Made by a program: the position numbers and the translations under genes. The notes under the pieces were generated by a model that saw only the letters and a program-made list of their open reading frames with translations, ran no database searches and was not told the DNA's origin. DNA of 64,000 bases from Saururus chinensis (taxonomy: Eukaryota > Streptophyta > Magnoliopsida > Piperales > Saururaceae): contig CP141148.1 in assembly GCA_035235625.1 (NCBI GenBank), positions 22,693,057 through 22,757,056 of the forward strand, read 5' to 3'. This document shows, piece by piece, positions 56,301 to 64,000 of this stretch (the stretch's first letter is position 1; every line of letters starts with the position of its first letter).

Positions 56301-57420
56301 AAATTTAAATAAAAAGATTTGGTTGGAGGCAGGATGACTGGTGGGGTGCTGGAGTCAGGCGCCCCTCTTCTTGCAGCTTGAGAATAGGGGGGATGGGGCT
56401 CTGGACTCCTGCTGGAGGACCAGGAGCCCCTCCTCCTCCTCTGTAGGCAAAACAGAACAAAATGCAAAAGACATATCCAAGAAGTTTGAAGGTAGAACAA
56501 AACCCGTATCAATCTAATACAGTTGAATTGTAGGGACTGTGTCGAAAAATCTTGTGGCGCCTATAGCAGTAGTGAACCATATTGTCTCGACCGAAACATA
56601 TACCTATAGGCTAATAGTCACCGATATTGGTGAATATGGCTTTCCATGTGTCCATGAGCCCTTGTGGGCTTTCACTTTATGGCATGGATGGAGTTGAGTA
56701 TTGGCTTTAGGAAAAATCTAAAGTCGAGTTGTGGTAGACATTATTTAGTTAGGATGGTTGGACTCCTCCATGTGGTGACCTAGTCATAGAGACCTTATGT
56801 GGCATGTACTTCTATGAGGTTGGTTGGACTCCTAGGTATTGTCATGATTTTAAAGTGATTATTTATTATTATTTTCATATATTTGATGATTGTTTATAAT
56901 GTTTGCATTATTATTATACTACCATTACATGTTATTCTTGTTTATCTATCCCATTAGGTATCTTTATATACTCAACATCATTGTGATGCAAGTTCACTTG
57001 AGGAGTGAGTGTGTAGAAGACCTAGTGTGCAAGGAAAGGACACGATCAAATTACATAGCAAGTGTAGGACATTTAATGTTTTTCTTAGTTGAACTTTTAG
57101 TTAGTGTGTATGACTATAGACATGTGAGTGTCCATTTGTGAATATTAGTTTGTATATTGTGTTATGGACATGTATTCGGGCGAGACCATATTTGGTTTAT
57201 GATGTGATTTAGCCTTGAATACTATTATACTCTGCTTTAATACTATGAAAACAAGTGGCTCATACCCCGAGATATCTTGACAAAAGTTTCAAAATTTTGT
57301 TTCCACTATTAGATTTATGAAAAATGAATTCTAAAATTTTGATGTGTGATAGTTATCAGGGATTTATTTGGTAGTCATTCTTGATTGTGTGTGTTGGCTA
57401 AGACAGGAAGATTGCATATG
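56301..57420 (+). repeat. Unclassified repeat, possible LTR text
   Basis: 56330-56450 is a short GC-rich patch. 56520-57400 has the texture of the 3' half of plant gypsy LTRs (GTGTGCAAGGAAAGGACACG, TATGGACATGTATTCGG), with no ends or TSD. Open frames are chance. Confidence 0.35.
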
Positions 57421-58118
57421 TTTGCGGTCCCTTCACGGAGGACATAATTCAAGAGAGAACTACCCAAAGAAAATTTTGAATTTCAATCATCACCGCTCTA
57501 AGTGCATGATGTATGGAATATTCTTTTGACATAATCTCATTGTAGGTGGCAAGAAAACTGCGCAGTGGTTGTGGCCACCATATGATGCAGACTCCAATGG
57601 AGGGGTGGCATCCGGTGCATAGCAGATTGACTAAGAGGGAGGGGGAACAATAGTTCCCCAAAGAAACCCGAACATGGCTTGTGCCCTAGCTGTGATCCAA
57701 TTTCTTTTATTTATTAATTTTTTCCTTTTTTGCCCTCCTTCGACGCGTATTACCTCCAATTCACACGTGGAAATTGCCTACCCACGTGCCCAAGTTCCCT
57801 CAAACAGTTTGAAGCCCACATTCCCCACATTAAAGCCCTCTTTCATGCTTCTAAGCCCTCTTTTATGCTTTGAACCCTTTTTTTCTCACTTTCTCTTCCA
57901 CTCACGTTGTTTTTCTTCCTTTTTTGTGCTAAAAGCATCTACAGCGTGTCGAGCTCCCTTAACTGCGACTATTCTCCACACTTAGCTCTATAGTATGAAT
58001 ATCACAGTTAAATACGCAAAACAAATATGCCAAAGCATCAGATCCCCCATTGGAAATACGATTAAAAAATCACAAAATAATGCAAAATAATCAAGGACAT
58101 CAATTCAAATACTTTTGG
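57421..58118. other. Intergenic, nothing identified
   Basis: A 103-codon frame at 57674-57985 is Phe/Leu/Ser-rich and lies in a T/C-rich stretch; no domain is seen. Confidence 0.45.
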
Positions 58119-58405
58119 TTTAGATGAGATGGTTAAGCAATATGTTTAATGTTTTATGTGATTATTGAATTGGATGATTTATGCTAAGATTAGACTTGTC
58201 ATACCATAGTTTAATTTTGTGTAGATGATTAGTTCTATGTTGAAGATAGTTCATGTCATGAAATTGATTACTAATTTTTTCCAAGTTATTTTAACTTGTA
58301 GCTATGAATACTTGTTCATACACACACATGATCTAGATTAGATATTAAAGGGGTTGTTATGATTCTATTGGTGGATTCGTATTCTTAATTAAGTAAGTTT
58401 CATTT
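58119..58405 (+). repeat. Fragment of the 652-2084 LTR family
   Basis: Collinear with about 1605-1890: TAGATGAGATGGTYA-GCAATA, CTAAGATTAGACKKGTCAT, GTGTAGATGATTWGT, GAAGATAGTTMATG, ATACTTGTTCATA, GTTATGATTCTA. Differences and small gaps suggest an older copy. Confidence 0.85.
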
Positions 58406-58469
58406 ATTGCTTGCGAAGAAAATTGGGAAAGTCTTTGACTAGAATTTTTTTTGATATGTCAATGATTCG

Positions 58470-59270
58470 TGCATTCTTGTATATAGCCACATTTTTCTTC
58501 AAAACATCAACATAGCATCATCTTGAAATGCCAAACACAAGCACATTCTAAGGGGCTGTTTGGGTGTGGATCTTTTAGAAACAAAAGTGGATTTTTATGG
58601 AATTAATTCCAAAAATTCATCGTCGAATGTGAATTACGGTTGGTAGTAAAAAAATTTAGAATAAATTTGGACGTGTTAAACCCAATTTTAAAATTTTAAA
58701 CTAATATAACTCCTCTCCCAAATTCGGATATGCACGTTCTTGGTACTATTACATCTGAAATTCAAGCCCTATCAAACAAGATCCAACAAGTGTAGGTAAT
58801 TTTAGACTTTTAAAGTAGGCCCTACTTATATGGCGCACTTCTCGAGGCTAAAACCCATTTGAGAGATAATTGTTGAATAATAACGGAATCTATAATTTTG
58901 AAATGGGGGCTGGGTGCCAGAATCGACGGAATCACATCATGAGTTGATTCGGTGATTTTGGTCAATTATGGTTCGAAACGGCTTGGAATCAACTTTTGAG
59001 AAAAAATTTCAATTTCGCCCACCTTCTACATACAAACATGATTTCAATGAAGGGCTGGAATTGAAGCAGAATCGATATTGGAAGTTGACAGAAATTCCGT
59101 ATCTTAACCGCCCCTAAGTCGTCTTTTCCACAAAATCAAACATATAACGTGCTGAGGAAGTTGTTAACATTTATTCTTTCATGATATGTACATCAGGACA
59201 CACCATTTTTTTGGTAGAAAATGGCACTAGAAAAGTAAATCATATGGGTAGTAATCACATGAAGGTGCTT
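58470..59270 (+). repeat. Repeat R1, copy B: occupied by a MITE
   Basis: 58470-58551 and 59115-59270 match 55130-55350 on either side of the MITE at 58552-59114. Confidence 0.85.
58552..59114. mobile_element. Tourist-like (PIF/Harbinger) MITE, copy 2, TSD TAA
   Basis: 563 bases from GGGGCTGTTTGGGTG to CTTAACCGCCCC (inverse GGGGCGGTTAAG). TAA is on both sides (58549-58551, 59115-59117), and the empty site at 55130-55350 has a single TAA. The 'GGGGC.GTTTGG' end and 3-base duplication fit the PIF/Harbinger superfamily. Confidence 0.88.
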
Positions 59271-59455
59271 ACAAAAAATTTAGACCACTTAACACAAAGA
59301 ATCGAAAGCCTACCGTGCATTTTCTTTTTTGTTTTTTCTTTCTATTTTTGTTCATAATATGGCTCATATTCACACTGTATGAATTGGGCCTGACATATCA
59401 TCATCTTCCATTCTCATACAACAAAGTATGTTCTTATGAAGAGGTTATGGGCAAT

Positions 59456-59660
59456 GGAAGAGTTTTTCATGCTCCCCATTTTCTATGAGCCCGGCATAAG
59501 GAACACTTGAGAGCCATTGATATTTAAGATTGACGGAGCACAAGCTAGAGCATGTTAGTATCAGTGACACCAACACTAACATGAGCTAGCATGTGCGCGG
59601 TTGATTTTACAGATGAACAGCTCCCTGGCATTCTTTTGTTGGGATCATGGAAAGTGATAA
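59456..59660. mobile_element. Mutator-type foldback MITE, copy 2, decayed
   Basis: Shares with 40930-41150: GGAAG-then-TTTTTCATGCTCC, ATGAGCC-GGCATAAGGAACA, TTGATATTTAAGATTGACGG, CTAGAGCATGTTAGTATCAG and CATGAGCTAGCATGTG. The right arm is badly decayed, so the end is approximate. Confidence 0.7.
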
Positions 59661-59916
59661 ATCTAGAAGATGTTTCCCTGGGCAATGACAACAATGGTCT
59701 GAGAACAGAGCTCATTGGGGTTCTCATCCACACTTGTTCAGGAGGGGATAGGGTAGGTGTGTGATCAAGAATTTTCAGACGAGGATGCATACTATGTCCT
59801 TAACTGCCTCGACATGGGATGGTCCAATATCATGGCAGTATGAGTTTTGAAACATTGCATGGCAATATGGATTGGTTCAATTATTTGTTTCATTAAATTG
59901 AAATCCAAATGTATTG
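59661..59916. other. Intergenic, nothing identified
   Basis: 59545-59790 holds a chance frame on the minus strand. No feature is supported. Confidence 0.5.
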
Positions 59917-60162
59917 TTTTTTTTTCAGAAGAAAAGTTTCATTAACCAAGGGGAATACAAATCCCCTTGTAAGGGGAGATACAGAAATTTTGGACAAGCT
60001 TCAATCCAAACACGTTCACCGGAAGAAAAACCAGCTTGCCTCATGCCAATGAGTGAGCAATAGCATTATCATCCCTAGAAACATGAAAACAAAAGTAAAA
60101 GAAGCTAGGGAAGAAGCAACTATTTGAGTAAAAGAATCGAGTCGCTGCCAAAGCCACACCAG
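59917..60162 (-). mobile_element. LINE 3' tail, second copy, 5'-truncated, with poly-A
   Basis: On the minus strand it ends in nine A (T run at 59917-59925). 59926-60162 is nearly the same as 2914-3157, including CCCCTTGTAAGGGGAGATAC and GCCAATGAGTGAGCAATAGC. It holds only the last part of the RNase H region and the 3' UTR, as expected for 5' truncation during LINE insertion. Confidence 0.88.
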
Positions 60163-61219
60163 AATGAAAACCTGCACCACAAAAAAGCTTGACATTCCTT
60201 CTAGCCTATCAAGGCACTTCTTATGTGAGGTTTGGTTAGGTAAAAGAGTATGTCATTTTAATCTCACTAGCTTTGATATGATTAACAAACAATTATGTCG
60301 TTATAAATCTTATGGATATTTGAAGTTATTAATATCATGTGAATTATTATTTAAGTTATATTTATCACATCAATTGTTTGTGAAAGGAAGGATTCATGCC
60401 CCATTATTTAAGTTATATTTATCACATCATGCCCCTTATTCATTTTATTCAGTGGGTTTTGTTTAACAATTCTATTCCATTGTTTATATGGAAGGAGATG
60501 GACTATGACTTTCAATTATTTTATCAAGGATGAACATAAATGTTTTCCAGAAAAATATATTTTGAAACTATCCGCCTTTAAGTGTCATTTACCATCAGTC
60601 CAGGGTAAATTCCAATATAAGGATTCATGCCATTACAATACTTAATTATAGCATATTTCATACCATAACTTATTTTGGAAAATTACCCAATATTGACTCA
60701 CATTTTTAGACTCACCGACGTGTCAGCCTAGTCACTAGTGCCCGTCGGCAACCACCGACATGTTGAATTCTCACCGATAGTGAGGTATGCATGGATCAGC
60801 CTACCTCATCGGTGCTCCACTGATGTGTCGATGACACTACCAATGATTGAATGGTTGCACACCACATGCTCATGTGTGCCAATGCTAGTACTATTATCTC
60901 TATCCTTTCGCTAATGCTAGTACTCTCATATGAGATTAGTAATGCCTCTAAATTATCATCAAAATGCTCCACCACCTCTGCCCCCACCCTCTTTCAACCT
61001 TGGGACTAGCCCCATTTGCTAGTCCACAAATGTCCAACCATAATATTCACCATACACTTTGATGTCATCCCCAAGTCTGGCTGACTCATTGAACCTAGGT
61101 TAAGAAACTTCTTACTTGGTCTACCCCCTTTGGAAGGGCTAGCTCCCACCTCAAATAAGTGGCAGGATAGGTTCATTGTTTCTTCTATACCATGCATAAG
61201 CTCTGACCCAATCCTCTCA
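60163..61219. other. Intergenic with a short palindromic repeat
   Basis: 60330-60430 has a 75-base tandem unit (ATTTAAGTTATATTTATCAC twice). 60700-60860 has CACCGAYRNGTGAGG words facing CCTACCTCATCGGTG, as at 38380-38560. Frames on the minus strand (60796-61197) show no domain. Confidence 0.45.
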
Positions 61220-62583
61220 ATTTCAATTGTAAGAACTCTTGTCTTGAACCGGTCTACATTTAATTTTATTATTCAACGGTTATCGTGTGGTTTAAGCCTT
61301 TTCTGATTAAATTCGGTGATTTTCGAAAATAAATGGGGTTTCTAAGTGTTCTAATCAAAATCAACTTCATATTTATGAGCTTTAAGTGAATTTGGGTCAA
61401 CTCTGAATTTTTGGATTTTTCTCAAAATTTTTGAAAATTAGGGTTTGGCGGGACCCCCCCCCCCGTGGGCCCCACCGACAAATTTGGGGTTTTTTGTCCA
61501 AAAAGTCCCAGACATCAAATAAAGTGACTACAAAATTTTCAGAAATTTTTTGGTCCTATTAAGATGTTTAAATGATCAAAATACCTACTTTTAGTTAAAA
61601 ATCATATTTATACCCCAAGAGTTAGTTAGGTTTATCCCATTCCTTCCTATAAAAGGAAAGAGGTTGAGCCATTTCAAAATTGGGAATAGGCTATGTAAGG
61701 GTGTTTATAGCCTAATTCCCAATTAGGCCTAAAGAGGAAGTGGTTAGAGCTATGTTCTTTCCTAATTCATGCTTAATCATAAGGGTTTTCCTAATCCTCT
61801 CTTAAATCTATCTTCCTCTATTGATTCAATTTGATTTCAAACCACTTAATCACTGTTTTACTCCTCTATTTTAAACCCTAACCTTCAAATATTCATTTTT
61901 ATGTCTCCTAATCTCTAGATCTAGGGTTTACTTTATGATTTTCCAGGTTAAATTGAGTTTAGATGTGTATTAATATAAAAATCATGTTTTTGGAAAGTTT
62001 CAAAGGTGATTGAAAGATTAATCTGACTCAAATCAAGTGGAGAGGTAAAAGGTTTTCAAATCTCAGCCTTGTTGTGGTGAAAATCTCGATTTTTATGGGT
62101 TTTTCTTGAATGGGTTTCTTGATTGAAGCTTTAATGGTAGATTTATGAAATGTTAATCACTTGCCTTGATTTCGAAGGGTTGTACCTTGGAATGGGTTCA
62201 ATTAGCTTTCTGAAATGTTTGATTGAATTTTGATGGTGTATGAGGCTTGGAATGAAGGTTTTAAGGTTCTTCAATGGTGTTTCGGTTTTGAATTTCAAAA
62301 GGAAGAAGAAGGCTCAAACTGCTTGTTGGCGATCGATCGACTATACGGTAGTTCTGCTCCTTTTGGATTTTGATGCTCACTTCGGTGTTTTTACTCCAAT
62401 TAATGATTCTAACATTTATGGGGAGTGTTTTATGTTGGAATTAAGATACTAGAAGGGTGTAGAATTGATGATGGAGATTTATGAAGTATGCTTAGGTATT
62501 TGTTATGTGGAATTATATGTTGATAGTTATACACGTTAACATTGAATTATCTTGAATCTATGGATGATGAAATTCTTATGATT

Positions 62584-62739
62584 AGAGCAAGTTCTCATCA
62601 TGGATATTACATGGTAAATGATAAGATATGTCATCTTACAATGAAAATGGATGGTGGATGAAGAGCAAGTTCTCATCATGGATATTACATGGTAAATGAT
62701 AAGATATGCCATCTTACAATGAAAATGGAGGGTGGATGA
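62584..62739 (+). repeat. Two-copy tandem duplication, 78 bp
   Basis: AGAGCAAGTTCTCATCATGG starts at 62584 and again at 62662. The copies differ at about two positions (TATGTCATC/TATGCCATC, ATGGATGGTG/ATGGAGGGTG), so the duplication is recent. Confidence 0.95.
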
Positions 62740-63499
62740 ATGATGTTATTATGTTATGGCTTCATGTGTAAAATAAGCATGCTTGTGGGAATGGAGCATT
62801 TGATTTCACTTGAATGGAATGACGGTTTTACAATGGATTTCACCCATAATTTCAGCTTGTAACCATGATTAGATTTTATCAAAGCATGTGTGTATTGCCT
62901 TGTGAGCTAATGTCAAAGCATAGTCATTTGCTTAGGAATGTATGAACACACACACATGTGGGGGAATTTATTGTGAATGGTGGTTGTTTATGATTCAAAT
63001 ATGATGCATGTGGGGACTGATGGGAGCACGTTCCATGAATTAGAATTCATGTAGAGAATTGCTCACGTATGTGTTATGTTGCATGCATCATGAAGCGGAT
63101 TTCATGAATGAGACTTCACCGAGGTTTAGCCGATGTGGGTCAATTGGAATGCATATATGTGAGAATTGTTTGCCAGATTAATCAATCGGATGCTTAAATC
63201 GATTCGGTTTTATGTCCAAAAGGATGGGGTTTTATGTCCCTCGAGGACGGGTTTCCTCCCCGGGTTGAGAAGAACGGCAATGCTATAAGGAGATTAATTA
63301 TTTTGAGACCATCTTGACTTAAGAATCTAGGCTAGTGTCACCGTGTGCACTGGCTCACTAGGGGGTATTCACTCCCAGTTAGGGAATATACCCAAACCGC
63401 AGAATTCCTTCAAGGTCTCTCATTGGGGATAGCTTGAAGTGTGCGGGGACTACTCATGCTTCGGCCGATTGAGTAGGGTTATTTTCATCGACTTGCATA

Positions 63500-63830
63500 G
63501 ATTTGAAATGTGTGTTAGAGACACTTTATATGCAGGTTGATATATGTAATGTTATGTATGATCTGAAATGTATGTTAGAGATACATCTCATGCAGGTTTA
63601 TGTGACGTTGGTACATGATTTGAAATGTATGTTAGATATACATCTCATGTAGGTTTATACGATGTTGATGTATGATCTGAAATGTATGTTAGAGATACAT
63701 ATCATACAGGTTTATGTGATGTTGGTGCATGATCTAAAATATATGTTAGAGATACATCTCATGCAGGTTTATGTACTGCGGAAGCATGATATGAATGTGT
63801 GTTTTTGGGACACTTCTCATGCTATGTCAT
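63500..63830 (+). repeat. Tandem array, unit 57-60 bp, five to six copies
   Basis: Units start with GAAATGTATGTTAGAGATAC then ATCTCATGCAGGTTTATGTG at about 63505, 63565, 63622, 63679 and 63736. The first and last units are the most diverged. Confidence 0.92.
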
Positions 63831-64000
63831 AATGCGATTACTTATGCCTGATTTTGGATATATTTGATACATGTATGCATGAATATCTATTCAAGGGTAA
63901 TTAGGGTTTGTGTAAGGGAATTAATCAGAAATGGGGATATCATGTGAAATCTGAATCTGAATTGCTATATCACTATGTTGTGATGTTTTTCTGATTATTG

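Larger units (their letters stand above)
61220..64000 (+). repeat. LTR-type repeat running off the window end
   Basis: 61240-62160 is collinear with 39200-40090, and 62930-63500 matches 1-651/2085-2150 and 31930-32300 in reverse. CCTATAAAAGG near 61648 may be its TATA box. A run of C occurs at about 61456. No gene is present; the frame at 62240-62452 is not supported. It carries two tandem arrays. Confidence 0.6.

Noticed and set aside
56177-56512. 111-codon minus-strand frame
   Set aside because: It crosses the end of a CACTA palindrome array into unrelated sequence.
63500-63830. Regular repeats that might suggest a CRISPR array
   Set aside because: Units are contiguous drifted tandem copies with no unique spacers, in plant nuclear DNA.

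Overview
This window is nuclear DNA from a flowering plant with a repeat-rich, AT-rich genome. The evidence is split genes with GT-AG introns, a plant-type nucleobase-ascorbate transporter, an F-box/Nictaba (PP2-B) gene, a P450 remnant with the usual CYP71-clan intron position, and plant transposon lineages (Tat/Athila-like and Tekay/Del-like LTRs, copia, CACTA, Tourist- and Mutator-type MITEs, L1-type LINE). The species cannot be named from the sequence. Nothing prokaryotic, organellar or viral was seen.

Three genes look intact, all on the minus strand: a 60-residue single-membrane-segment protein in two exons (22536-22858), an F-box PP2-B-type lectin gene in three exons (27276-28759, 271 aa) and a NAT3-like transporter in fourteen exons (44300-48388, 543 aa). 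Every splice junction of these three was read by hand and keeps the frame. A CYP71-clan P450 at 52236-54676 is a pseudogene with one stop and two frameshifts. There is also an unidentified decayed gene fragment at 43295-43610.

The rest is layered transposons. 1-2913 is an LTR-type repeat in reverse orientation, split by a 1433-bp Tat/Athila-like solo LTR (TSD GCAAT). 2914-3900 is a LINE tail. 3901-9840 is an LTR-type repeat split by a truncated CACTA-like element built of (CT)n blocks and TATTAGCGACGC palindromes, itself split by a 2015-bp solo LTR (TSD CCTCA). 10473-15128 is a reverse solo LTR (TSD CTAGG/CTTGG) split by a 2197-bp solo LTR (TSD TCTCC/TCTCT) that carries a 485-bp internal duplication of its promoter. 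15134-16620 is a transposon-like unit with ATCGTGTTA repeats around a decayed ORF.

17516-26196 is bounded by perfect 13-bp CACTACAACAAAA inverted ends. It holds a higher-order array of (GA)n blocks and hairpins, a large unassigned middle, and the 60-aa gene. A Tourist-like MITE and the F-box gene follow. 32880-38196 is a non-coding LTR element with PBS, PPT and 3' LTR, split by a 1083-bp solo LTR (TSD GAATC). 40930-43257 holds a Mutator-type MITE and a copia pol/3' LTR. 43258-48830 is the NAT gene and its flanks. 50160-60162 holds tandem repeats, the P450 pseudogene with a gypsy integrase fragment in its intron, a repeat pair giving an occupied and an empty MITE site, and a second LINE tail. 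61220-64000 is a further LTR-type repeat running off the end, with two tandem arrays.

The three genes share no pathway. They are islands among elements, and the main biological content is the order of insertion, which the target-site duplications let one reconstruct. I found no convincing new biological system. The best candidates for a second look are the GA/hairpin element and the small gene lying between its ends.
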